Source: an uncultured Tenacibaculum sp.
GTDB taxonomy: Bacteria; Bacteroidota; Bacteroidia; Flavobacteriales; Flavobacteriaceae
Reading direction: 5' to 3'
Assembly (NCBI RefSeq): GCF_947502995.1
Contig: NZ_CANNBW010000008.1
Location: 62,001-126,000, forward strand
DNA: 64,000 bases
Shown here: in pieces, positions 19,172-28,892 of the stretch
Layout of the letters: each line of letters begins with the position of its first letter
Numbering within the stretch: position 1 is the first letter of the stretch
Notes under the pieces: generated by a model
The model's database searches: none
Told to the model about the DNA's origin: nothing
Seen by the model: the letters and a program-made list of their open reading frames with translations, nothing else
Made by a program: the position numbers and the translations under genes

Positions 19172-20098
19172 CTATTTCAAGTTTAATTTATTTCTCCAGA
19201 TAGAATCTTTATTTTGATTTTTATTCCAATAGTCAACTTTAATAGTTTTCATTAAGGAAGCTTCGGTAGTCAATATTTTCTTGTTTTTTCCATAACCACT
19301 ATTATGTGATTCTTTCCAGCTCAATATTTTATGAGGAAAAGAAGATTCAAAACTGATTTGTAAAGTTCTGTCGAGTTTTGGGTATGAAATTTTATAAGTT
19401 GATATATCTTCTGATTTATTAAATTCAGTATTTGCGATATAGCTTTTAAATTCTTTGTGTTTAGAATTTAAAAAAAAGAAAGAAGGTATAATTTCTAAAT
19501 CTCCAGCAGGAAGTAATTCAGGGTTTAGTCGGATTAAAGACCATAAATCATCTTCTAAAAGCACTTTTTTGATTTTTTTATTTAGAAAAGATGCTCCTTC
19601 AAAATATGAATTAAAGTTTAAAAGAAGATGGTCTTTATTGTTTTTCATTTCAACATAAGTCATACCGCACCATTCTTGTATTGATGAAGCTATCTTAAAT
19701 GAATAATTATCTTTTTCGAAAGGGAAAAATGTACTATTCATCATTGAATAAGGATAAATTCCAGTATTAAACTTCTTGTTCATGTTTAATTTTAGAATAG
19801 GAATATTATTGGAGTTAGGATAGTCTGCCTTAGTGTTAGATGTTTGAGAAAATGGTTCGGTGACAAAAATCAAAGTAGCAGTTCCTTCATGTATTTCTCC
19901 ATATCTTGCTTGTGAAAGCTTGTAGCTTGAGATTTCAGCATTACCATCATACCAATATTTTTTTGTTTCAGGAGATACAGCTCTTGTTTTTTCTATAGTT
20001 ATTGCTGAGTGTTTAATTTCACTTGCGTTTGAATTTATGCATGAATATATCGTAAAAGCTATAAATATTGAAGTTATAATAGTTGCTAATCTTTTCAT
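19172..20098 (-). CDS. Flavobacterial lipoprotein of unknown function (often labelled 'septum formation inhibitor Maf')
   Basis: A 308-residue product with a signal peptide ending at a probable lipidation cysteine (TIYSC, Cys19). Conserved-looking blocks include KKYWYDGNAEISSYKLSQA, YGEIHEGTATLIFVTEPFS, TGIYPYSMMNSTFFPF and IQEWCGMTYVEM. I recognise this as a family common in Bacteroidota that is often annotated as Maf. It has none of the Maf nucleotide-pyrophosphatase motifs, so that label looks wrong. It is a single-gene unit between two hairpin terminators. Confidence 0.65.
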   Translation of the reverse strand: MKRLATIITSIFIAFTIYSCINSNASEIKHSAITIEKTRAVSPETKKYWYDGNAEISSYKLSQARYGEIHEGTATLIFVTEPFSQTSNTKADYPNSNNIPILKLNMNKKFNTGIYPYSMMNSTFFPFEKDNYSFKIASSIQEWCGMTYVEMKNNKDHLLLNFNSYFEGASFLNKKIKKVLLEDDLWSLIRLNPELLPAGDLEIIPSFFFLNSKHKEFKSYIANTEFNKSEDISTYKISYPKLDRTLQISFESSFPHKILSWKESHNSGYGKNKKILTTEASLMKTIKVDYWNKNQNKDSIWRNKLNLK

Positions 20099-20117
20099 TT
20101 TTAAAATATATAAATAA

Positions 20118-20145
20118 AAAACCCAAGTTGATTAACTTGGGTTTT
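20118..20145 (-). terminator. Intrinsic terminator after clpC
   Basis: A perfect 12-bp stem, AAAACCCAAGTT (20118-20129) pairing with AACTTGGGTTTT (20134-20145), with loop GATT. It lies 9 bases past the clpC stop. Confidence 0.8.
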
Positions 20146-20153
20146 AGGTGTTT

Positions 20154-22709
20154 TTATTCTTCGTCTATTTCAGTTCGAGTTTCTTTGGGTTTTTCACCTT
20201 TTTCGATTTTTATAGTTAAGCGTTTAGTTTCTTCGCTTAGATCCATAAAAATAGAGTCACCTTCATCTAGTTTAGAATTTACAATTTCTTCAGCTAAAGC
20301 ATCCTCAATGTATTTTTGAATAGCTCTCTTTAAGGGTCTTGCTCCGTATTGCTTATCAAATCCTTTATTAGCTATGTAGTCTTTAGCTTTTTCAGAAAGA
20401 TTTAAATGATAACCTAACTCTGAAATACGAGATAAAAGTTTCTTTAATTCGATATCAATGATCTTATGAATATCTTCACGCTCTAGAGAGTTAAAGATAA
20501 TTACATCATCAATACGATTTAAGAATTCAGGAGCGAATGATTTCTTAAGTGCTCCTTCAATTATACTTTTAGCGTGTTCGTCTTCTTGATCTTTCTTAGA
20601 TTTAGTTCCGAAACCAACTCCACCACCAAAATCTTTTAATTTTCTAACTCCAATGTTAGAAGTCATGATAATAATTGTGTTTCTGAAGTCGATTTTTCTT
20701 CCTAAACTATCAGTGATATGTCCATCATCTAAGATTTGTAAAAGCATATTAAATACATCAGGATGTGCTTTTTCAATCTCATCTAAAAGAACAACAGAGT
20801 AAGGTTTACGACGAACTTTTTCAGTTAACTGTCCACCTTCTTCGTATCCAACATAACCTGGAGGTGCTCCAATTAACCTTGAAATAGCAAATTTCTCCAT
20901 ATATTCACTCATATCAATTCTGATTAATGATTCTTCAGAATCGAAAAGTTCTTTAGCTAAAACTTTTGCTAATTGAGTTTTACCAACTCCAGTAGAACCT
21001 AAGAATATAAATGAACCAATAGGTTTGTTAGGGTCTTTTAAACCAACTCTATTACGTTGAATTGCTTTAACTACTTTTGTAACGGCTTCGTCTTGACCAA
21101 TTACTTTTCCTTGAATTAAAGAAGGTAATTCGGCTAAACGATTACTTTCTGCTTCTGCAACTCTATTTACAGGTATTCCTGTCATCATAGAAACAACTTC
21201 AGCTACATTATCTTCGGTTACAGTTTCTCTATGTAATTTAGAATCCTCTTCCCATTGTTGCTGAGCAGAATCTAAAGCAGCTTCAATATTCTTTTCATCA
21301 TCTCTTAATTTTGCAGCTTCCTCATATTTTTGTCCGCTAACAGCTTTAGTCTTACGTTGTCTGATCTCTTCAAGTTTAGCTTCTAATTCTAAGATTTGTT
21401 GAGGAACAACAATGTTTGTAATGTGAATACGAGATCCAGCTTCATCTAAAGCATCAATAGCTTTGTCAGGTAAGAAGCGATCTGTCATGTACCTATTCGT
21501 TAATTTTACGCAGGCTTCAATAGCTTCATCGGTAAATTCAACATTGTGGTGTACTTCATATTTTCCTTTAATATTGTGTAGGATTTGAACAGTTTCTTCT
21601 ACTGTAGTAGGGTCAACCATTACTTTTTGAAAACGACGTTCTAATGCACCATCTTTTTCAATGTTTGTTCGGTATTCATCTAGTGTAGTTGCACCAATAC
21701 ATTGAATTTCTCCACGTGCTAATGCAGGTTTAAGCATATTAGATGCATCTAAAGAACCTGTTGCTCCACCAGCTCCAACAATCGTATGAATTTCATCAAT
21801 AAAAAGAATAATGTCATCATTCTTTTCTAATTCATTCATTAAGGCTTTCATTCGTTCTTCAAATTGCCCTCTGTATTTTGTTCCTGCTACAAGACTAGCT
21901 AAATCTAGAGAAACGATTCTCTTGTCAAATAAAATTCGAGACACTTTTCTGTTTACAATTCGTAAAGCTAAGCCTTCAGCAATTGCAGATTTACCAACTC
22001 CTGGCTCTCCAATTAACATAGGGTTGTTTTTCTTACGTCTACTTAATATTTGAGATACGCGTTCAATTTCTTTTAATCGTCCAACAACAGGGTCTAATTT
22101 TCCGTTTTCAGCCAAAGCTGTAAGATCTCTACCAAAATTGTCTAAAACAGGGGTTTTAGATTTTTTATTGGCTTTACTTCTTGGGTTTTGTTGTTGTCCA
22201 TAAGGTTCAGATTTGTCATCAGCAAATTCATCTCCTGGAGTTTCAGCAATTGGATTAATTGGTAACTCTCCGTCATCATGTAAGCCTTTGTATAAGGCTT
22301 TTGCTTGATCATAATCTACATCGTACTTCTGAAGTAACTTAGTTGTAGGGTCATTTTCATTACGTAAAATGCATAATAGTAAATGAGCTGTATCAATAGC
22401 GTTACTTTGGTACAATTTAGCTTCTAAAAAAGTAGTTTTAATTGCTTTTTCAGCTTGTCTAGTGAGGTGTAAGTTATTTTTTTGATTAAGTTCATTAGCT
22501 GAAACAGGATTTAATCTTTCCAGTTTATTGCGAACTAAATCTAAATCAATATCAAAAGTTGATAATATATCTATAGCTTTTCCATCTCCTTTTCTAATAA
22601 GTCCAAGTAAAAGATGTTCTGTGCCTATGAAATCATGGCCTAATCGTAAAGCTTCTTCTTTACTAAAAGTGATAACATCTCTAACTCCTGGTGAAAAATT
22701 TTCGTCCAT
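20154..22709 (-). CDS. clpC: ATP-dependent Clp protease ATP-binding subunit ClpC
   Basis: An 851-residue AAA+ unfoldase that feeds substrates to ClpP in the cytoplasm. In order: two Clp-N repeats (about 1-145), a linker, AAA domain 1 with Walker A GEPGVGKSA (about 234-242), a UVR-like middle segment (KYEEAAKLRDDEKNIEAAL) as in ClpC rather than ClpB, AAA domain 2 with GSTGVGKTQ (about residue 570) and RIDMSEYMEKFAISRLIG, and the D2-small domain. The length and UVR-like insertion fit ClpC. The C-terminus is acidic and charged. It is divergent from gyrA. Confidence 0.93.
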   Translation of the reverse strand: MDENFSPGVRDVITFSKEEALRLGHDFIGTEHLLLGLIRKGDGKAIDILSTFDIDLDLVRNKLERLNPVSANELNQKNNLHLTRQAEKAIKTTFLEAKLYQSNAIDTAHLLLCILRNENDPTTKLLQKYDVDYDQAKALYKGLHDDGELPINPIAETPGDEFADDKSEPYGQQQNPRSKANKKSKTPVLDNFGRDLTALAENGKLDPVVGRLKEIERVSQILSRRKKNNPMLIGEPGVGKSAIAEGLALRIVNRKVSRILFDKRIVSLDLASLVAGTKYRGQFEERMKALMNELEKNDDIILFIDEIHTIVGAGGATGSLDASNMLKPALARGEIQCIGATTLDEYRTNIEKDGALERRFQKVMVDPTTVEETVQILHNIKGKYEVHHNVEFTDEAIEACVKLTNRYMTDRFLPDKAIDALDEAGSRIHITNIVVPQQILELEAKLEEIRQRKTKAVSGQKYEEAAKLRDDEKNIEAALDSAQQQWEEDSKLHRETVTEDNVAEVVSMMTGIPVNRVAEAESNRLAELPSLIQGKVIGQDEAVTKVVKAIQRNRVGLKDPNKPIGSFIFLGSTGVGKTQLAKVLAKELFDSEESLIRIDMSEYMEKFAISRLIGAPPGYVGYEEGGQLTEKVRRKPYSVVLLDEIEKAHPDVFNMLLQILDDGHITDSLGRKIDFRNTIIIMTSNIGVRKLKDFGGGVGFGTKSKKDQEDEHAKSIIEGALKKSFAPEFLNRIDDVIIFNSLEREDIHKIIDIELKKLLSRISELGYHLNLSEKAKDYIANKGFDKQYGARPLKRAIQKYIEDALAEEIVNSKLDEGDSIFMDLSEETKRLTIKIEKGEKPKETRTEIDEE

Positions 22710-22875
22710 AAATTAATTTCTTTTGTTGTAAAGTTAGTAAGAATTTTTGTAGAAAAATTACAAAAACAGTGCCAGTAAAAAAAAAAGACAAAAAGGCAGG
22801 TTGTTGTAAATAAAATAGTCTTAAAAAAATTCTTTTTAATTGTTAATAAATATAATGAAAATAAAATAAGAAAAC

Positions 22876-22906
22876 TTGGCAAGTTTTAGTTAAAATAATA
22901 TCTTGC
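22876..22906 (+). promoter_or_regulatory. Bacteroidota-type promoter for gyrA leader
   Basis: The -33 element TTGG (22876-22879) is separated by 19 nt from the -7 element TATCTTGC (22899-22906), close to the TTTG-N19-21-TAnnTTTG consensus. The predicted start near 22913 lies about 95 bases upstream of the gyrA ATG. Confidence 0.5.
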
Positions 22907-22936
22907 GTTGCTTATCGAGGCGATTAAGTTATAACG

Positions 22937-22972
22937 AAAAGTGAATTTTATGAGTGTAAAATTCACTTTTTT
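22937..22972 (+). terminator. Terminator-like hairpin in the gyrA leader
   Basis: A perfect 14-bp stem (AAAAGTGAATTTTA 22937-22950 with 22957-22970), loop TGAGTG, followed by a T-run. It lies between the putative promoter and the gyrA start (23009). It could attenuate gyrA, or end a short leader RNA of about 60 nt. Confidence 0.65.
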
Positions 22973-23008
22973 ATAAAACAAATACTAATTTTTTAAAAAA
23001 AGATTAAT

Positions 23009-25498
23009 ATGGCAGATGGTGAAAAGTTGATTCCAATCAATATTGAAGAGCAAATGAAGTCGGCCTACATTGATTATTCAATGTCGGTAATTGTTTCTAG
23101 GGCTCTACCTGACGTAAGAGATGGGCTAAAGCCTGTACATAGGAGAGTGTTGTTTGGAATGCATGAATTAGGTATTAGATCTACAGGAGCATATAAAAAG
23201 TCCGCAAGAGTAGTAGGAGAAGTATTAGGGAAATATCACCCACATGGAGATACTTCAGTATATGATTCGATGGTACGTATGGCTCAAAACTGGAGTATGC
23301 GCTATATGATGGTTGATGGACAAGGGAACTTTGGTTCAGTTGATGGTGATAGCCCAGCGGCAATGCGTTATACCGAGGTAAGAATGCAGAAGATTTCTGA
23401 GGAAATGCTTTCAGATATCGAAAAAGAAACTGTAGATCATAAGTTAAACTTTGATGATACTTTACAAGAGCCAACTGTATTACCAACGAGAATACCAAAT
23501 TTACTAGTTAATGGAGCTTCAGGAATTGCTGTAGGTATGGCAACTAACATGGCTCCTCACAATCTTACTGAAGTAATCAATGGAACTATAGCATATATAG
23601 ATAACAGAGATATAGAGATTGATGAATTAATGCAGCATATAAAAGCTCCTGATTTTCCTACTGGAGGTATTATATATGGTTACGATGGTGTAAGAGATGC
23701 TTTCCATACAGGTAGAGGACGTATTGTTATGCGTGCGAAAGCTACTATAGAGGAAGTAAAAGGAAGAGAATGTATTATAGTTACTGAAATTCCTTACCAG
23801 GTTAACAAAGCAGACATGATTAAGAAAACTGCTGACTTGGTAAATGATAAAAAGTTAGAAGGAATTGCAAGTATTCGTGATGAGTCGGATCGTAAAGGAA
23901 TGAGAATTGTTTACGTTTTAAAACGTGATGCTATCCCTAATATCGTTCTTAATAAGTTGTTTAAGTATACGCAATTACAAACTTCTTTTAGTGTAAATAA
24001 CATTGCACTTGTAAAAGGAAGACCTGAGCAATTAAACTTAAAGCAGTTAATCCATTATTTCGTTGAACATAGACATGAAGTAATTGTTCGTAGAACACAG
24101 TACGAATTAAAGAAGGCTGAAGCTAGGGCTCATATTTTAGAAGGTTTAATAATAGCTTCTGATAATATAGACGAAGTAATTGCTATTATAAGAGGTTCTG
24201 CAAATGCTGATGAAGCTAGAGAAAGCTTAATAAAACGTTTTGAATTAACTGAAATTCAGGCAAAAGCTATCGTTGAAATGCGATTACGTCAGTTAACAGG
24301 ACTAGAACAAGATAAGTTAAGAGCTGAGTATGACGAAATCATTAAAACGATTACTGATTTAAAAGATATTCTTGCAAATGAACCAAGAAGATATCAGATT
24401 ATTAAAGATGAATTGACTTTAATAAGAGATAAATATGGTGATGAAAGAAAATCTACTATTGAATATGCAGGAGGAGATATGAGAATTGAGGACATGATTC
24501 CTAATTCTAAAGTTGTAGTAACTATTTCTCATGCAGGATATGTTAAGAGAACAAACCTAGACGAGTATAAAGTACAAAATAGAGGTGGTAGAGGACAAAA
24601 AGGAGTTACTACTAGAAATGAAGATTTCTTAGAGCACCTTTTCGTTGGAACAAACCATCAACATATGCTTTTCTTTACTCAGAAAGGTAAAGTATTCTGG
24701 ATGCGTGTTTATGAAATTCCAGAAGGAGGTAAGAATACTAAAGGAAGAGCTATCCAAAACCTTATCAACATTGAACAAGATGATAAAGTAAAAGCATTTT
24801 TAGTTACTGATGATTTAAAAGATGAAGATTACATCAATAGTCATTATGTAATTATGGCAACAAAGAAAGGTAAAGTTAAAAAGACTCCTTTAGAACAATA
24901 TTCAAGGCCTAGAGCTAATGGTATTAATGCTATTACTATTAAAGAAGGCGATGAGTTATTAGAAGCTAAATTAACAACAGGAGATAGTCAAGTTATGTTG
25001 GCATTACGATCTGGAAAAGCAATTCGATTTGAAGAAGAGAAAACTAGACCGATGGGAAGAACAGCTTCTGGTGTTCGAGGTATAACTTTACAAAGTGAAG
25101 AGGATGAGGTTGTTGGAATGGTGTCTGTAAATGACATGGAAAGTAATATTCTGGTTGTTTCTGAAAAAGGTTATGGTAAGCGTTCTAAGTTAGAAGATTA
25201 TAGAATTACTAATAGGGGAGGAAAAGGTGTGAAAACATTGAATATTTCCGAAAAAACAGGTAATTTGGTGGCCATTAAAAATGTAGACGATTCTAATGAT
25301 TTAATGATAATCAATAGGTCGGGAATTACGATTAGAATGGCTGTGGAAGATTTAAGAGTTATGGGAAGAGCTACACAAGGTGTAAAACTGATTAATATTA
25401 AGAATAATGATAGTATTGCAGCAGTAGCCAAAGTTATGCATGAAGAGGAAGAAGATGAAAATGGCACGGAAATTGAAAACCAAATTAATGAGAATTAA
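23009..25498 (+). CDS. gyrA: DNA gyrase subunit A
   Basis: An 829-residue type II topoisomerase subunit. The catalytic tyrosine is Tyr121 in [10 protein letters not shown]. The quinolone-resistance region reads [17 protein letters not shown], so the E. coli Ser83 and Asp87 positions are Thr82 and Asp86. The tower and coiled coil follow, then the C-terminal DNA-wrapping pinwheel with the GyrA box ([10 protein letters not shown], about residue 527) and repeated GK/RG blades. The last residues are acidic ([15 protein letters not shown]). A TPR gene follows after 32 bases and is probably co-transcribed. Confidence 0.97.
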   Translation: MADGEKLIPINIEEQMKSAYIDYSMSVIVSRALPDVRDGLKPVHRRVLFGMHELGIRSTGAYKKSARVVGEVLGKYHPHGDTSVYDSMVRMAQNWSMRYMMVDGQGNFGSVDGDSPAAMRYTEVRMQKISEEMLSDIEKETVDHKLNFDDTLQEPTVLPTRIPNLLVNGASGIAVGMATNMAPHNLTEVINGTIAYIDNRDIEIDELMQHIKAPDFPTGGIIYGYDGVRDAFHTGRGRIVMRAKATIEEVKGRECIIVTEIPYQVNKADMIKKTADLVNDKKLEGIASIRDESDRKGMRIVYVLKRDAIPNIVLNKLFKYTQLQTSFSVNNIALVKGRPEQLNLKQLIHYFVEHRHEVIVRRTQYELKKAEARAHILEGLIIASDNIDEVIAIIRGSANADEARESLIKRFELTEIQAKAIVEMRLRQLTGLEQDKLRAEYDEIIKTITDLKDILANEPRRYQIIKDELTLIRDKYGDERKSTIEYAGGDMRIEDMIPNSKVVVTISHAGYVKRTNLDEYKVQNRGGRGQKGVTTRNEDFLEHLFVGTNHQHMLFFTQKGKVFWMRVYEIPEGGKNTKGRAIQNLINIEQDDKVKAFLVTDDLKDEDYINSHYVIMATKKGKVKKTPLEQYSRPRANGINAITIKEGDELLEAKLTTGDSQVMLALRSGKAIRFEEEKTRPMGRTASGVRGITLQSEEDEVVGMVSVNDMESNILVVSEKGYGKRSKLEDYRITNRGGKGVKTLNISEKTGNLVAIKNVDDSNDLMIINRSGITIRMAVEDLRVMGRATQGVKLINIKNNDSIAAVAKVMHEEEEDENGTEIENQINEN

Positions 25499-25530
25499 AG
25501 AACTGTATAACAATAACTAAAACAATAAAA

Positions 25531-26775
25531 ATGAGAAAACAAGTTTTAGCACTTTCTTTAGGTTTAATGACAATAGCCTCTTTCGGACAGAAAAAAGAGC
25601 TAAAATCTATGGAGAAAGCCCTAAATAAAAATGATTTTAATGGAGCACTTACCATAGGTAATTCTCTTAAGAGTACGATAGAAAGCGCTGACGATAAGTA
25701 TAAAACTAAATATTACTTTTTAACTGGTCAAGCATTATTAGGAGTTAAGAAGTACGAAGAAGCATCTAGTTCTTTTAATCAATTATTTGATTACGAGAAA
25801 AAAATAGGTAAAGAGCGTTATACTTCTGAAGCTAGACCAATGTTAAATAAGATTATTCAGTCGGTTTCTGATAAAGCAATTGGTTTTTACAATAACGATA
25901 AAAACTTTGGAGAAGCTGCTAAGTATTTCTATTTAACATATAAATTGAGTCCTACTGATACTTCTTTTGCATATAATGCTGCAGTTAGTGCTACGCAAGC
26001 TAAAGATTATGACACAGCTTTAAAATACTACAAAGAGTTAGAAAAAGTTGGATATACTGGTAAAGAAGTGATGTATTTAGCTACTGATAAAGCTACAGGT
26101 GAAGAAAAAAACTTAGGGACTAAAGATAATAGAGATCTTATGGTTAAAACAGGTGGTTTTATTAAGCCTGTAGATAAAACTTCTGAAGGAAAGTTTGCAA
26201 TTATTAAGAAAAATATTGCGCTAATTTTAAAAGAGCAAGGTAAGACAGAAGAAGCTATTGCTGCAATGTCTGCTGCAAGAAAAGCATTACCTGAGGATTT
26301 AAGTTTACTTTTAAATCAAGCTCAATTGTATATTGACTTAAACCAAATGGATAAGTTTGGAGAGTTAATGAATGAAGCTGTTAGTTTAGATCCAAACAAT
26401 CCTACTTTATATTATAACTTAGGAGTTGTAAATACGAATCAAGGAAGAAGAGATGATGCTATTAAGTATTACAAGAAGGCAATCGAGTTAAAGCCTGATT
26501 ATGCTGATGCTTATATGAATTTATCTGCTGTGATCTTAGAAGAGGAAAAGACTATAGTTGAAGACATGAATAAAAACTTATCAAACTTTAAAAAGTATGA
26601 TCAGTTAGCTTTAAGACAAAAAGAAGTTTATAAAGAAGCTTTGCCATATTTAGAAAAAGCTGATAGCTTAAATCGCAGTGTAGATACTGTTAAATCTTTA
26701 ATGAGTATTTACGAAGTTTTAGAAATGGGAGCGAAAGCGAAAGAATTTAGAACTATATACAAGTCAATGAAGTAA
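25531..26775 (+). CDS. Secreted TPR repeat protein
   Basis: A 414-residue protein with a signal peptide (cleavage near ASFGQ). TPR units are visible throughout, the clearest being NPTLYYNLGVVNTNQGRRDD and AIKYYKKAIELKPDYADAY (about 289-328). It is probably a periplasmic or outer-membrane-associated scaffold for protein interaction. Its position right behind gyrA and ahead of a strong terminator suggests a gyrA-TPR operon. The function is unknown. Confidence 0.8.
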   Translation: MRKQVLALSLGLMTIASFGQKKELKSMEKALNKNDFNGALTIGNSLKSTIESADDKYKTKYYFLTGQALLGVKKYEEASSSFNQLFDYEKKIGKERYTSEARPMLNKIIQSVSDKAIGFYNNDKNFGEAAKYFYLTYKLSPTDTSFAYNAAVSATQAKDYDTALKYYKELEKVGYTGKEVMYLATDKATGEEKNLGTKDNRDLMVKTGGFIKPVDKTSEGKFAIIKKNIALILKEQGKTEEAIAAMSAARKALPEDLSLLLNQAQLYIDLNQMDKFGELMNEAVSLDPNNPTLYYNLGVVNTNQGRRDDAIKYYKKAIELKPDYADAYMNLSAVILEEEKTIVEDMNKNLSNFKKYDQLALRQKEVYKEALPYLEKADSLNRSVDTVKSLMSIYEVLEMGAKAKEFRTIYKSMK

Positions 26776-26796
26776 TTCATTGTTTGACAATAAAAT

Positions 26797-26828
26797 AAAA
26801 AAGGATAGTTGAAAAACTATCCTTTTTT
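26797..26828 (+). terminator. Intrinsic terminator of the gyrA-TPR unit
   Basis: A perfect 14-bp stem, AAAAAAGGATAGTT (26797-26810) with AACTATCCTTTTTT (26815-26828), loop GAAA. The flanking A- and T-runs let it serve both the TPR gene and the convergent NlpC/P60 gene. Confidence 0.85.
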
Positions 26829-26832
26829 ATTT

Positions 26833-27600
26833 TTATACTATTTTCTTTATGACTCGTAATTTATGAGTATGTTGCTGTGTATCGATATTATAAATACCAC
26901 TATGATCTAGTTTGTCAATTCTTACTTTACCATGTGCGTGAATAATGTTGTAATCATTCATTACAATACCTACGTGAGTAATAGTTCCTTCTTCATTATC
27001 GAAAAATGCTAAGTCACCAGGCTCACTTTCTTCAATAAAGCTTAAAACATCTCCTTGAGTAGCTTGTTCACTTGCATCTCTTAAAAGTTTAAAGCCACAT
27101 AATTTATATACGGTTTGAGTAAAACCAGAGCAATCGATACCAAAAGGAGTTTTTCCTCCCCATAAATATGGAACATTTAAAAAGTGATACGCAGTTTCAA
27201 CGATGGAATTTTTATTTAGTACGCCATGGTTAACTTTTCCTTCATAAGAAAATTTCTTATCGTTTAAAGAAAAGCTATTATCCTTATAAAATGGAAGTCT
27301 AGCGCCCAAAGGAACAGTGGTTAAATTATTGTCTTTATCAAAGATAAAATCAATTAATTCTCCTGAATAATATTGTTCTTGACTATTTAACTGATGGTAC
27401 AGTTCTTCGGATATATTTTCATATTGTTTATTATCAATATATCCCTCATAACCATCGTAAGAAAGCTTTATTTTGCTCCATTTTTTATACTTCTCAAGAA
27501 CAGTAAAATGTTCACCGAAAACCAATTGATTTACCATTTCAGATACATCAGTAGGTTCCAGTCGAAGCGGTACAATACTTAAATTACAAATTCCGTACAA
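26833..27600 (-). CDS. C40 family NlpC/P60 peptidase with SH3-like N-terminus
   Basis: A 255-residue predicted cell-wall hydrolase that cleaves peptidoglycan peptides. The N-terminal SH3b-like segment (about 1-75, e.g. GEHFTVLEKYKKWSKIKLSYD) is followed by the NlpC/P60 domain. Its catalytic residues are visible: Cys157 in GIDCSGFTQTVY, His in THVGIVM and a third polar residue in IHAHG. No signal peptide is obvious. Many flavobacterial homologues also start abruptly (MYGICNLSIVPLR), so it may act in the cytoplasm on recycled peptides. Confidence 0.85.
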   Translation of the reverse strand: MYGICNLSIVPLRLEPTDVSEMVNQLVFGEHFTVLEKYKKWSKIKLSYDGYEGYIDNKQYENISEELYHQLNSQEQYYSGELIDFIFDKDNNLTTVPLGARLPFYKDNSFSLNDKKFSYEGKVNHGVLNKNSIVETAYHFLNVPYLWGGKTPFGIDCSGFTQTVYKLCGFKLLRDASEQATQGDVLSFIEESEPGDLAFFDNEEGTITHVGIVMNDYNIIHAHGKVRIDKLDHSGIYNIDTQQHTHKLRVIKKIV

Positions 27601-27618
27601 ATAGAAAATCTTTATATT

Positions 27619-28794
27619 TTAGATTCTTTCAATAACCATTGCGCTAGCACCACCACCACCGTTACAAATACCAGCAGCACCAATTTTAGCGTCGTTTTGT
27701 TTTAATATAGATGTTAAAGCAATAACAATTCTAGCTCCAGAAACACCTAATGGATGTCCTAAAGAAACAGCTCCACCATTAACATTTACTTTATCTGCAG
27801 ATAAACCTAAAATTTTTGTATTGGCTAAACCTACAACAGAAAAAGCTTCATTTAATTCAAAATAATCTACATCTTCAATCGCAACACCAGCTTTTGCTAA
27901 AGCTTTAGGTAATGCTTTTGCTGGTGCAGTAGTAAACCATTTAGGTTCATGAGCGGCATCAGCATATCCTTTAATTCTAGCTAAAGGAGTAATTCCTAAT
28001 TCTTGAGCTTTTTCAGCAGACATTAATACTAACGCTGCACCTCCATCATTAATTGTAGAAGCATTAGCAGCAGTAACAGTTCCTTCTTTAGTGAAAGCAG
28101 GACGTAAAGCTGGAATTTTCTCCATTTTTACATTCTTATATTCTTCGTCTTCACTAAAAATAACTGGTTCACCTCTTCTTTGAGGAATTTCAACAGGAAC
28201 AACTTCGTCTGCAAATTTTCCTTCGTTCCAAGCTTTAGCAGATCTATTGTAAGACTCGATAGCAAAGTTATCTTGATCTTCTCTTGAGAAATCATATTCT
28301 ACAGCACATTCATCAGCACAAACTCCCATTGCAACTTGTTCGTAAGCATCTACTAATCCATCTTTCTGCATTCCATCTTCCATTTTTACTGGTCCAAACT
28401 TAGTTGCAGATCTTGCATGTTGATAATGAGGAATCATACTCATATTTTCCATACCACCAGCAACAACTATATCAGCATCACCTAAAGCGATAGCTTGAGC
28501 TCCTAGCATAATTGATTTCATTCCAGAAGAACAAACTTTATTTACTGTAGTACAAGGAACTGTATCTGGAATTCCAGCTAAAATAGCTGCCTGACGAGCA
28601 GGAGCTTGTCCTAAACCAGCAGAAACAACATTCCCCATAAATACCTCATCAACCAATTCTGGTTTTAAATTAATTTTATCTAAAGCGCCTTTAATCGCTA
28701 CCGAACCTAATTTTGGAGCAGGAGTTGTTGATAAAGTTCCTAAGAAACTTCCAATTGGAGTTCTGGCAACAGAGGCTATAACTACTTCTTTCAT
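27619..28794 (-). CDS. Acetyl-CoA C-acyltransferase (thiolase)
   Basis: A 391-residue thiolase. The nucleophile is Cys88 (VNKVCSSGMKS), the general base His347 (GHPLGVSGA), and the second catalytic cysteine Cys377 (CNGGGGASAM). The enzyme either condenses two acetyl-CoA (AtoB-like) or cleaves 3-ketoacyl-CoA in fatty acid oxidation (FadA-like). The lack of an adjacent fadB-type gene leaves this open. A good promoter lies upstream (28821-28852). Confidence 0.92.
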   Translation of the reverse strand: MKEVVIASVARTPIGSFLGTLSTTPAPKLGSVAIKGALDKINLKPELVDEVFMGNVVSAGLGQAPARQAAILAGIPDTVPCTTVNKVCSSGMKSIMLGAQAIALGDADIVVAGGMENMSMIPHYQHARSATKFGPVKMEDGMQKDGLVDAYEQVAMGVCADECAVEYDFSREDQDNFAIESYNRSAKAWNEGKFADEVVPVEIPQRRGEPVIFSEDEEYKNVKMEKIPALRPAFTKEGTVTAANASTINDGGAALVLMSAEKAQELGITPLARIKGYADAAHEPKWFTTAPAKALPKALAKAGVAIEDVDYFELNEAFSVVGLANTKILGLSADKVNVNGGAVSLGHPLGVSGARIVIALTSILKQNDAKIGAAGICNGGGGASAMVIERI

Positions 28795-28820
28795 GTTAAA
28801 TTTGTTTGCTTTTTGTTATG

Positions 28821-28852
28821 CGAAAATAACTATTTTATGAGAAGTTCTCAAA
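28821..28852 (-). promoter_or_regulatory. Bacteroidota-type promoter of the thiolase gene
   Basis: Read on the minus strand: -33 TTTG (28849-28852), a 20-nt spacer, and -7 TATTTTCG (28821-28828). This is close to consensus and sits 27 bases before the start codon. Confidence 0.5.
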
Positions 28853-28892
28853 TAATATCAAAAGGTTATATTTACATACTTAATTAAGAATA

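Noticed and set aside
22640..22882. Minus-strand ORF overlapping the clpC start
   Set aside because: It overlaps the start of clpC in another frame, and the sequence is a Phe/Leu-rich translation of AT-rich intergenic DNA.
23250..23270. Thr82 in GyrA as an acquired quinolone-resistance mutation
   Set aside because: Thr at the position equivalent to E. coli Ser83 is, as far as I recall, native in several flavobacteria, so no resistance can be inferred.
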